Part shown: in pieces, positions 38,386 to 45,861 of the stretch
Layout: every line of letters begins with the position of its first letter
Position numbering within the stretch: the first letter of the stretch is position 1
From: QWHO01 sp021404945
GTDB taxonomy: Bacteria > Vulcanimicrobiota > Xenobia > Xenobiales > QWHO01
Length of the DNA: 64,000 nucleotides
NCBI GenBank assembly: GCA_963169765.1
Contig: CAUJEN010000006.1
Coordinates: 1 to 64,000 of the forward strand
Direction of reading: 5' to 3'
Notes under the pieces: generated by a model
The model's database searches: none
What the model was told of the DNA's origin: nothing
What the model saw: only the letters and a program-made list of their open reading frames with translations
Translations under genes and position numbers: made by a program

Positions 38386-40256
38386 CGGCCCAGAATGCGC
38401 ACGAAGGGCAGGCTGCCCACCAGCCGGCCCAGCGCTTCTTCGAGCACCGAGCGGTCGGGTGGAGCCTCCAGGTCCAGGTAGAAGCGGTAGGTCCAGGGCG
38501 TACCCGGGATAGGCCGCGACTCGAGCTTGACCAGGTTGAGCCCGCTCTCGGCAAAGATGCCCAGCGAGCGATACAGCGCTCCCGGAGTGTGCTCGGTCTC
38601 CAGCACCAGGGACAGCTTGTCGTAGTCGTCGGCAGCCGGTCCCTGGCGGGCAAGCACCACGAAGCGGGTGAAGTTCTGGGGGTGGGTCTCGATGCTGGAG
38701 GCCAGTACGACCATGCCCAGGTTTTCGGCTGCCTCCAGGCTGGCGATGCCGGCCGCGTCCAGCATTCCCTGCTCTTTCACGACCCTGGCGCTGCCGGCGG
38801 TATCGTACATGCTGACCACCTGCCACTCGGGATGGCTGCGCAGAAACTGATCGCACTGGGCGGCAGCCTGGGGGTGGGAATAGACCCGGCGGATGTCGGA
38901 GAGCTCCACGCCCGGGTTGGCCAGCAGGTTGTGGACCACCCGCACCTTGAGCTCGCCCACGATAGCCAGCTCGGGGTATTCCAGCAGCTGATCGTAGTTG
39001 ACGTGGATGCTGCCCGTGAGCGAGTTCTCCACCGGCACCACGGCATAGGCCACCTGGCCCGAGGCCAGAGCCAGAAACACCTCGCTGAAGGCGGCAAACG
39101 AGCGCAGCTCGAGGTCGGGGCCAAAGAACTGGCGGGCGGCCTTCTCGCTGAAACTGCCCGTCTCGCCCTGCAGGGCCACGGTCAATCCCTCACCCCGCAC
39201 CTGCACGGGGCGGCTGGCCGGCGGCAGGCGCCGCGAACGTCCTTCCACCTGACGCCCCACCACAGGGGCGATCACGGCCAGATCGCGCATCAAGCGGCTC
39301 AACTCAGCCGGATAGAGGCTCTGGGCGCCATCCGAGACTGCCTCGGGGGGGTTGGGGTGCATCTCGATCATCAGCCCATCCGCTCCGGCCGCAGCGGCCG
39401 CCAGGGCCATGGCCGGAACGTAGCCGCGATGGCCGGTGCCGTGGCTGGGATCAGCCACCACCGGCAGGTGGCTCAGGCTGCGGATAACCGGGATGGCCGA
39501 GAGGTCCAGCGTGTTGCGGGTGCTCGACTCGAAGGTGCGGATACCGCGCTCGCACAAGATCACGCGCGCCTGCCGGTCGCCCGAGAGGATGTACTCGGCG
39601 GCCATCAAGAGCTCTTCAATGGTGGCGGCCAGCCCGCGCTTGAGCAACACCGGGCGCCCGGCCTGGCCGACCGCCTTGAGCAGGTCAAAGTTCTGCATAT
39701 TGCGAGCCCCGATCTGGAGCACGTCGGCGTAGCGCCCGACCAACTCGACCTGGGCGATGCTCATCACCTCGGTCACGATGGGCAATCCGAACTGATCGCG
39801 GGCTTCAGCGAGAATCTTGAGGCCCTCCTCTCCCATACCCTGAAAGGCATAGGGCGAGGTGCGCGGCTTGAAGGCCCCGGCCCGCAGCATGGAGGCTCCC
39901 GACTCGTACACCTGGCGCGCGGCCAGCAGCAGACCCTCGCGGCTCTCAACCGAGCAGGGGCCGGCGATCACCACCAGCTGCGAGCCGCCCAGCGTGACCG
40001 GGCCGACGGTCACGGTGGAGGTGGTGGGCACGACCTCGCGGGAGGCCAGCTTGTAGGGCCGGGACACGCGGATGACCTCGGACACGCCAGGGAAGAAGCT
40101 GACCTCGCGCGGGTCGGGCAGGCCGGTACCGATGACCGCCACCACTGAGCGCTCGGCGCCGGCGATCACCCGCGTTTGCAGGCCGCGGGCCTCGAGCTTG
40201 GTCTGGATGAAGTCGATCTGAGCTTCCCCTGCGTCGGGACGAAGGACGATGATCAT
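38361..40256 (-). CDS. DAHP synthase - prephenate dehydratase fusion with ACT domain
   Basis: 631 residues. Residues ~1-70 form the ferredoxin-like regulatory domain of type I-beta DAHP synthases. Residues ~80-335 are the synthase barrel: VVIAGPCSVES, AGAFKPRTSPYAFQG, ILCERGIRTFESSTR and VADPSHGTGHRGYV. Residues ~357-535 are prephenate dehydratase: VALQGETGSFSEKAARQFFG, YAVVPVENSLTGSI and NFTRFVVLA (the catalytic Thr-Arg-Phe). Residues ~545-620 form an ACT domain with PGALYRSLGIFAESGLNLVK and the Phe-binding ESRP. One chain thus carries the first step of the shikimate pathway and the prephenate-to-phenylpyruvate step, with a Phe-sensing domain at its end. Chorismate mutase is not included. 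Confidence 0.92.
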   Translation of the reverse strand: MIIVLRPDAGEAQIDFIQTKLEARGLQTRVIAGAERSVVAVIGTGLPDPREVSFFPGVSEVIRVSRPYKLASREVVPTTSTVTVGPVTLGGSQLVVIAGPCSVESREGLLLAARQVYESGASMLRAGAFKPRTSPYAFQGMGEEGLKILAEARDQFGLPIVTEVMSIAQVELVGRYADVLQIGARNMQNFDLLKAVGQAGRPVLLKRGLAATIEELLMAAEYILSGDRQARVILCERGIRTFESSTRNTLDLSAIPVIRSLSHLPVVADPSHGTGHRGYVPAMALAAAAAGADGLMIEMHPNPPEAVSDGAQSLYPAELSRLMRDLAVIAPVVGRQVEGRSRRLPPASRPVQVRGEGLTVALQGETGSFSEKAARQFFGPDLELRSFAAFSEVFLALASGQVAYAVVPVENSLTGSIHVNYDQLLEYPELAIVGELKVRVVHNLLANPGVELSDIRRVYSHPQAAAQCDQFLRSHPEWQVVSMYDTAGSARVVKEQGMLDAAGIASLEAAENLGMVVLASSIETHPQNFTRFVVLARQGPAADDYDKLSLVLETEHTPGALYRSLGIFAESGLNLVKLESRPIPGTPWTYRFYLDLEAPPDRSVLEEALGRLVGSLPFVRILGRYRSAELA

Positions 40257-40404
40257 CGCCCGAGTGTGGCCTTTCTGGCCTGAAAGAAGGCTGAATTCAG
40301 CGACGAGGGGCGGGCTCGACCCGACGCGCAGCGGTCGTACCTGGAGATACCCTGGTACCGGGCAGGCTCCCGCCGGATTGAGGGCGGCGACGACCGGAGC
40401 ACAG

Positions 40405-41706
40405 TCAAGCGGGAGCGCAAAGAGAGCGCAGGCGGCCGACCTCGGTCACGAAACGCCCCGCCTTGACCGGGTCGAGCGGCTCGGCCTGGAGAGCAGCAAC
40501 CCGCTTGACCGCCTCGTATCGATCGTCGGCGCATTCCTCGGGACGACCGGCCAGGTTCCACACCCGGGCCCGCTCGAGCCACACCTCGGCATCTTCGGGA
40601 AAGCGCTCGAGCAAGCCCGTGAGGTCTGCGCCGGCGGCCATCCAGTCGCCCAGGTGGACATTGGCTCGAGCCCGGTTAAAGAGCGCCGCGGGCTGGTCCG
40701 GAGCTATTTTGAGCACGGCCTCGGCGTCGGCCTGGGCCCGCGAGGCTTGACCACGCGTAAGATAGCAGGCCGACCGGTTGATCAGAACCGGCACCCAGCC
40801 GGGAAATCGGTGCAAGAGCTCGGCGTAGTCCTCCATGGCCTCGGGCACCCGACCCTGGGCCTGCAGCATGGCCCCCCGAAAGAAGAGAGCATCGTTGTTC
40901 TGCGGATTCAGGGTTACCGCCCGCGTGGCCGCCGCCAGGGCATCCTTGGCCAGGCCGGTCCGGTCGAGTGCCTGGGCCAGCTCGAGGCTGACCTGGGAAA
41001 CCTCGTCTTTATTGTCGGCCCGGGGACTGGCCTCCAGCAAGCGCATGGCCTCGCGACAGAGAGTCACCGCCTCGGGGTAGCGACGGCAACCGAGCAGGGC
41101 CTGGGCCCCCAGACGACAGGCCTCCACCGAGTGGGGCTGAGCTCGGGCCACCTTCTCAACGTCCTCCAGGGCCAGATCGGCCTTCTTGAGGGCGATCAGC
41201 ACGCGAGCCCGGGTGAGACGACGAGAAAGATCGTCGGGCTGCATCTCCAGGGCCCGGTCGAGCAAGGGGAGAGCCTCCTGGTAGCGCTCCTGGCGCACGA
41301 ACAGAGCGCTCAGCTCAAAGGCGGCTTCGTTGTGACCAGAATCGAGTCGCAGCGCCTGCTCGAAGTCGGCGATGGCCGATTCGATCTCGTTCTGCACCCG
41401 CCGGCAGAGGCCCCGAAAGAAGAAATGCCCGGCGACCTGGGGCTCGAGCTCGATCACCAGGTCAATATCAGCATGAGCCAGATCGGTCTTGCCGGCCTCG
41501 GCCAGCAAACGGGCCCGGGCCAGCAGAGCCGGAGCGAATTTTGGGGCGGCCGCGACAGCCTGATTGAGGCGTTCGAGACCCCCTTGAGCATCGCCCTGAG
41601 CGATCTTCTGCAGGCCCTCCTCGAGCAGCTTCCTGGCCTTCTCGTTCTTGTTGAAGATCAGCACGCAAATGCTTGTTTTCCGGCGGGTGGACGAATCCTG
41701 CGACAA
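40405..41706 (-). CDS. TPR-repeat protein
   Basis: 433 residues from TTG 41706 (GTG 41664 is an alternative start). At least ten tetratricopeptide-like 34-residue helical hairpins are recognisable, for example LLEEGLQKIAQGDAQGGLER, AIADFEQALRLDSGHNEAAF, EALPLLDRALEMQPDDLSRR, ALAAATRAVTLNPQNNDALF and AMEDYAELLHRFPGWVPVLI. No signal peptide. A cytoplasmic protein-protein interaction scaffold; partner unknown. It lies 148 bp upstream of the DAHPS-PDT fusion on the same strand, probably a separate transcript. Confidence 0.82.
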   Translation of the reverse strand: MSQDSSTRRKTSICVLIFNKNEKARKLLEEGLQKIAQGDAQGGLERLNQAVAAAPKFAPALLARARLLAEAGKTDLAHADIDLVIELEPQVAGHFFFRGLCRRVQNEIESAIADFEQALRLDSGHNEAAFELSALFVRQERYQEALPLLDRALEMQPDDLSRRLTRARVLIALKKADLALEDVEKVARAQPHSVEACRLGAQALLGCRRYPEAVTLCREAMRLLEASPRADNKDEVSQVSLELAQALDRTGLAKDALAAATRAVTLNPQNNDALFFRGAMLQAQGRVPEAMEDYAELLHRFPGWVPVLINRSACYLTRGQASRAQADAEAVLKIAPDQPAALFNRARANVHLGDWMAAGADLTGLLERFPEDAEVWLERARVWNLAGRPEECADDRYEAVKRVAALQAEPLDPVKAGRFVTEVGRLRSLCAPA

Positions 41707-41836
41707 GCTCGGCAGACTGCTCTTGTCGCCAAATGGGTCGACCTCCGGTCATGGCTGAAAGTCCACCCACAAAGTTTACAGAGCTGTAACCTGGTTCAAT
41801 CGCCTCTAACAAACTCTGGCCCGGCATCAGCTACCA

Positions 41837-41935
41837 TAGGATCAGACCGCCTCCCTTCATTCCGGCCAAGAAACGCAGGGTCGCGGAGAGGAACGTTGCA
41901 TTCCCCACGGATACCGTGGGAGAACTCTGAGGAGG
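41837..41935 (+). promoter_or_regulatory. Promoter and structured leader of the 178-aa gene
   Basis: TAGGAT (41837-41842) is a TANNNT -10. The ~95-nt leader contains a perfect hairpin CCCACGG-ata-CCGTGGG (41904-41920) and then the SD GAGGAGG (41929-41935) 7 nt before ATG 41943. The hairpin lies 8 nt upstream of the SD and may influence translation or stability. Confidence 0.5.
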
Positions 41936-41942
41936 TCTTCCT

Positions 41943-42479
41943 ATGGCCAGCAATGACCCATTTGGCCCCGTTCAGCCTGTCCAGGCGAAACGTTCCAGCG
42001 CCCTCGCCGTCGAATCGGGCTCCCCTCCAGGCTCGCCCCCCGGTCCGACCGATTCCGACCGCACCTTGCTCTCCGAGGAGGCTTACGGGGAAGAGGAAGC
42101 CAGCCCCCTGGCCGGTGCGCTGGCGGCCAACTACAACGTCCAGGCCATCACCTTCCACCCCACGGTCGAGAAAAACCAGGTCGTGGAGCCCAATCAGCCC
42201 CTGGGGAAGATCGAAACCAGCCTGGGCCCGAAGCCCCCCTCACCGCCCCCGAGCCCCAGCTCGCAGCAACGCGGCGAGAGCGCCGCAGCGGGCACCCTGG
42301 AGGATGGGGGAGCGCTGGAGCAGCAAATCCCGCGCAATGGCAATTTCGTCTCCCTGCCCAACAAAGCCGCGGTGCTCGAGCCGCTGTCGGTGGGTCCGGT
42401 GGGGGGCGAGCGCTCCCCCCTGATGCAGGTCTTTCAGCAAGGTGCAAGCGAGCCGTCCCGACTCGACCTGCTCGGCTGA
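41943..42479 (+). CDS. Proline/serine-rich disordered protein, unknown
   Basis: 178 residues, mostly low-complexity (SGSPPGSPPGPTDSDRT; PKPPSPPPSPSSQQRG), with one more ordered patch (ANYNVQAITFHPTVEKNQVV) and short hydrophobic motifs near the end. No signal peptide or membrane segment. It starts with a strong SD and is followed after 130 bp by the poly-GAPQG protein, which shares the TAGGAT promoter type and a similar disordered composition. The two may belong to one process. Confidence 0.5.
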   Translation: MASNDPFGPVQPVQAKRSSALAVESGSPPGSPPGPTDSDRTLLSEEAYGEEEASPLAGALAANYNVQAITFHPTVEKNQVVEPNQPLGKIETSLGPKPPSPPPSPSSQQRGESAAAGTLEDGGALEQQIPRNGNFVSLPNKAAVLEPLSVGPVGGERSPLMQVFQQGASEPSRLDLLG

Positions 42480-42525
42480 CGAATATGAACTCATTCAGAA
42501 GGCCTGTTAACGGACGGTTTACACT

Positions 42526-42603
42526 GTTAACAACCTGGCAACACCTGCGCCGCCAGGGGCGGGACCTTGTCGGGTAGGATAGGTTCAAGAGACTGCCAGG
42601 AGG
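42526..42603 (+). promoter_or_regulatory. Promoter region of the cysteine-peptidase-like gene
   Basis: GTTAACAACC (42526-42535; also upstream of the gene at 18582), a second GTTAAC about 20 bp before it, the -10 TAGGAT (42575-42580) and the SD AGGAGG (42598-42603) serving ATG 42610. The paired GTTAAC palindromes are candidate activator sites. Confidence 0.45.
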
Positions 42604-42609
42604 TAGACC

Positions 42610-44445
42610 ATGGCTTTAGGGGTCACCGCCCTCCCCCAACAAGCGATCGTCCCAGGACTCAATCCGGTATCGCCGATTCAAAACGGCGGAGCCCCCGTTG
42701 CCAACCGGACAGACGGCTTCACCGGGTCGGACGCGCTGCGCGACCCGGCCATGAACCCTCTGGCCGCCATGCAGGGAATGAACTTTGCCCAGAGCCTGAG
42801 CGGCGGGATGATGGATGGCATCCTGGCCAGCCAGGCAATGCAGGTTGTGCAGGGCATCCAGACCGGCCAGGGCGACCCCAAGTCGGCCGCACAGTCGCTG
42901 ATGAGCGACTACCAGCGAGCCAAATTGAACAACCTTCCCATCAAACCTGAGACCGAAGCGCTGGTCAAGCAGGCCCTGGAGATGGCCCAGCAGGCCGGCT
43001 TGCTGGGCGACCCGCAGCAACAGCAACAGCAACAGCAACAGGGCGGGGGTGGCCCTCAGGGTGGGGCCCCGCCAGTTGGAGCTCCCCAGGGGGGCGCCCC
43101 GCAAGGTGGGGCCCCGCAGGGTGGAGCCCCGCAGGGTGGAGCCCCCCAGGGTGGAGCCCCTCAGGGTGGGGCTCCTCAGGGCGGCGGAGGCAGCCCATCC
43201 GGTGGGAGCAGCCCTTCGGGTGGCTCCAGCCCCTCGGGTGGCAACTCCCCGGCAACCACTCCTCGCCAGGCCAGCCCGGCGCCCGAGACGGCCGAGCCCC
43301 AGGCCCCAGAACAAGCTCAGCAGCAACAGGCCGCGGCCCAGCAGCAAGCCGCTCAGCCGCAACCAGCGGCGACTCCCGAGGCGGCCAGCACGGTCGGGCC
43401 GGTGACCCAGGTGGCCGAGACACCGGCTGGCGAGCGGGTGGCGGACACTCCTCCGGCCACGCCCACCCAGGCCATCGGCCAGTTCGGCCAGGACACGCCC
43501 AACAACTGCTCAGCCATCGCCATCATCAAGGGGATGCGCGCTCAATGGGGTCGCGATGCGATGCGCATCGAGCGAGCCGAGAACGGCGGCGCGAATGTCA
43601 CCATGCGTGACGATTACCAGGTCAGCCTCACCCCCGAGCAGCTCGCGCAAGCCCGCGATGCCAGCCAGTTCCAGGGGGACGGGAGGGGCCGCAACAACGC
43701 CGTGGTCTACCAGGCGGCGGCTGCCGCCCGCATGGCTCAAGAGAATGGCATCGAGTATGCGGATGCTTTACGCCAGCTGAACACCAACCAGTTCCCGCAG
43801 GACATCGCCCGCTACTATGGCGTACGGACTCAGGAAGTCGACCCGCGCACGCTGCAGGGCCCCGACGGCACTCAGTACAACTCGGCCATCGGCTATGACA
43901 ATGTGGCCAGCGGCCGTCCCGGAGACACCGGCACCGCCAATCACACCGCCCTGATCGCCCGCGGGCAGGATGGCCAGATGGTCTACGACCACTACGGGCA
44001 GACGCGTCCTTACGACGGCACCATCGCCAATAACCAGGGTGTCAGCGGTCAGGTGGACAAAGCCTTCGTGCTGACCGACGTCAATCCGCGACCGGGAAGC
44101 CAGGGTCAACAGTTGGGCGGCGGTTGGGGAGGCAACATCAGCCGCACCATCGCCAGCTTCACTTCCAAGAACATCGGAGAGACGGCGCCAGCTGCCGGAC
44201 GCGCGACCGCTACGTCCAGCCTGGCCGCCAACACTACTCAGCCCACGGGCACCGCCCCTGGCAGCAGCGGTGGTAGCGCGATCAAGCCGGCCACCGGCTC
44301 GTCGTCCCCGGGCTCCAGGATCTCCTCAGGGTCGTCGGGCGCGGGCTCGACTTCCAGCGCAAAAAAGAGCAGCAGCTCGACAACCACCAAGAGCACGCCC
44401 AGCAAGCCCAGAACGAGCACCACCTCCAGCACCAAGAAGGCCTGA
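42610..44445 (+). CDS. Calpain/papain-like cysteine-peptidase candidate with disordered repeats
   Basis: 611 residues in four parts. Residues 1-135 are partly helical (MGMNFAQSLSGG-type region; KPETEALVKQALEMAQQAG). Residues ~136-290 are disordered: a Gln run, seven GAPQG pentapeptides, then PSGGSS repeats and Ala/Gln/Pro-rich sequence. Residues ~290-505 form the only compact domain, with DTPNNCSAIAIIKGMRAQWG (Cys300), GTANHTALIARGQDGQMVYD (His445, Asp460). This Cys/His/Asp order and the 'NC...A.iKg' helix resemble papain-fold (calpain- or effector-like) peptidases. The final ~100 residues are Ser/Thr/Lys-rich. No signal peptide. Peptidase activity is inference. Confidence 0.55.
   Translation: MALGVTALPQQAIVPGLNPVSPIQNGGAPVANRTDGFTGSDALRDPAMNPLAAMQGMNFAQSLSGGMMDGILASQAMQVVQGIQTGQGDPKSAAQSLMSDYQRAKLNNLPIKPETEALVKQALEMAQQAGLLGDPQQQQQQQQQGGGGPQGGAPPVGAPQGGAPQGGAPQGGAPQGGAPQGGAPQGGAPQGGGGSPSGGSSPSGGSSPSGGNSPATTPRQASPAPETAEPQAPEQAQQQQAAAQQQAAQPQPAATPEAASTVGPVTQVAETPAGERVADTPPATPTQAIGQFGQDTPNNCSAIAIIKGMRAQWGRDAMRIERAENGGANVTMRDDYQVSLTPEQLAQARDASQFQGDGRGRNNAVVYQAAAAARMAQENGIEYADALRQLNTNQFPQDIARYYGVRTQEVDPRTLQGPDGTQYNSAIGYDNVASGRPGDTGTANHTALIARGQDGQMVYDHYGQTRPYDGTIANNQGVSGQVDKAFVLTDVNPRPGSQGQQLGGGWGGNISRTIASFTSKNIGETAPAAGRATATSSLAANTTQPTGTAPGSSGGSAIKPATGSSSPGSRISSGSSGAGSTSSAKKSSSSTTTKSTPSKPRTSTTSSTKKA
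43078..43182 (+). repeat. Seven tandem 15-bp coding repeats (GAPQG)
   Basis: Seven copies of a 15-bp unit (GGN-GCN-CCN-CAR-GGN), differing mainly at third positions, encode consecutive GAPQG pentapeptides. A CAGCAA-type run of Gln codons precedes it. Copy number is likely to vary between strains. Confidence 0.85.
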
Positions 44446-44471
44446 GCGCCCTCTTCGGGAACCTTGTCAAG

Positions 44472-44711
44472 ATGGAGAAGATCGTCCATCTGGCCCGCAG
44501 CTTTGAGGAGGCCGACGACTGGGACATTCGCCAGTGCCTGGAGATGACTCCCGAGGAACGGATGGAGGCTGCCCGAATCTTGAAGGCTCGACTCTATCCT
44601 GAAGCCGAGGACGTGCGCGATTGCCTCCGAGACCCATCCAAGCCGCTCATTTTTCGCAAGATGCTCAGGAATTCGTCAGGCTGCTCGATCATTTCCGAGT
44701 CCGATTCCTGA
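44472..44711 (+). CDS. Small protein paired with nucleotidyltransferase (putative antitoxin/partner)
   Basis: 79 residues: MEKIVHLARSFEEADDWDIR, then CLEMTPEERMEAARILKARL. The 'SFeeA......r.mtPeeRl' layout is typical of the short protein encoded immediately before nucleotidyltransferase-fold (AbiEii/DUF6036-like) proteins. The reading frame overlaps the next gene by 91 bp, and the residues in the overlap look less natural, so the native stop or start may differ. Confidence 0.55.
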   Translation: MEKIVHLARSFEEADDWDIRQCLEMTPEERMEAARILKARLYPEAEDVRDCLRDPSKPLIFRKMLRNSSGCSIISESDS

Positions 44712-45112
44712 TCGTTGGCGGCGAAGCCGTGATCTACCACGGCCATCCACGCTTCACCGGCGACGTCGACCTCTTCTACCATTCCTCCAGCGACAACTGC
44801 CGGCGGCTCTACTCGGCGCTGCAAGAGTTCTGGGGAGGCACAGTCCCCGTGGTCGAGTCGGCTCAGGAGTTGACTCAGCCCGGGCTGGTGGTGCAGTTTG
44901 GCCGTCCTCCCAATCGTATCGATCTGCTCTCTCAGGTGGATGGAACTGAATTCGACCAGGCCTGGGAACGGCGCGAGGAGGCCTTGATGGTGGGGGCGAG
45001 CGAGGAGGTTCCTCTCCCCTTTCTCGGGCTGCAGGACCTGATCGCCTCCAAACGAGCCGCGGGACGACCGAAGGACCTCGACGACCTGCGCTACCTGGAG
45101 AGAAAGCTATAG
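44621..45112 (+). CDS. Nucleotidyltransferase-fold protein, AbiEii/MNT-like putative toxin
   Basis: 163 residues from TTG 44621. FRVRFLIVGGEAVIYHGHPR followed by FTGDVDLFYHSS is the NTase signature (GG-A with DxD in GDVDLF). Further conserved positions are RPPNRIDLLSQVDG and a C-terminal DLIASKRAAGRPKDLDDLRY, found in AbiEii/DUF6036 proteins. Such proteins work with a small partner as type IV-like TA or phage-exclusion modules. Overlap with the upstream partner gene suggests coupling. Its 3' end overlaps the convergent esterase by 6 bp. Confidence 0.78.
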   Translation: MPPRPIQAAHFSQDAQEFVRLLDHFRVRFLIVGGEAVIYHGHPRFTGDVDLFYHSSSDNCRRLYSALQEFWGGTVPVVESAQELTQPGLVVQFGRPPNRIDLLSQVDGTEFDQAWERREEALMVGASEEVPLPFLGLQDLIASKRAAGRPKDLDDLRYLERKL

Positions 45113-45820
45113 GTATTTGCGCAACATCCAGCGCCAGGCGGGCCAGTCGTGCAGCACGTGGCCGTCCAGAATATCCAGGAAGTGCTCCACTCCAAGCTTG
45201 GAGAGAGTCTCTGACAGGCGCAAGGTGGGGCCGAGGCAGAAGTCCCAGTCCGAGCTGGCCAGGATGATGTCCAACCGGTTGCGATAAAGGTCGAGGTACC
45301 AGGGGTCCTTCAGGTTGGGCAAGTAGTCGGTGGGACAGTGGTAGTAGGCGTCCACCCCCTCGTACTCGTCGAGGTACTTGCGGATGCAGTAGTCGCCTCC
45401 CATGGCGATGACCCGGTTGACCAGGTCGGGGTGGCGCAAGCTGAAGTTCATGGCGTGGTAGGCGCCAAAGCTCGCCCCGGTGGCGATCAGGTAGTCGACC
45501 GGGTTCTGCTCGCGCAGCAAGGGCAGGTACTCCTCCACCAGGTAACGGTCGAACTCCTCATGGCGGGCGATGCGCTCCTCGGGGTCAACCTCGTGGTTGT
45601 AGAGGGCCTCGCGATCCACCGAGTCCAGGCAGAACATCTGCACCCAGCCGTTCTCAAGGTGCTCGCGAACCACCTCGACCATCCCGAAGTCCTCCCACTG
45701 CCAGGGCCGGCCGTTGGAAGTGGGAAAAACCAGCACCGGAGCCCCTCCCTGCCCCAGGATGACGGTCTCCATGTCGCGTCCCAGGATTTTGCTGGGCAGC
45801 TTGCGATATCGACGCTCCAT
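45107..45820 (-). CDS. Esterase-family alpha/beta hydrolase
   Basis: 237 residues from ATG 45820. APVLVFPTSNGRPWQWEDFG provides the oxyanion region; the nucleophile elbow is YLIATGASFGAYHAMNFSLR (G-x-S-x-G, Ser in GASFG). SSDWDFCLGPTLRLSETL holds the acid region and ILDGHVLHDWPAWRWML the His. This is the esterase D/antigen-85-like group that hydrolyses or transfers acyl groups. It begins 41 bp after the STAND ATPase gene ends, same strand, so the two probably form an operon. Confidence 0.82.
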   Translation of the reverse strand: MERRYRKLPSKILGRDMETVILGQGGAPVLVFPTSNGRPWQWEDFGMVEVVREHLENGWVQMFCLDSVDREALYNHEVDPEERIARHEEFDRYLVEEYLPLLREQNPVDYLIATGASFGAYHAMNFSLRHPDLVNRVIAMGGDYCIRKYLDEYEGVDAYYHCPTDYLPNLKDPWYLDLYRNRLDIILASSDWDFCLGPTLRLSETLSKLGVEHFLDILDGHVLHDWPAWRWMLRKYL

Positions 45821-45861
45821 GTGCTCTTTCGTCCGTTGAGAATGCCCCTCCAAACGAGGTC

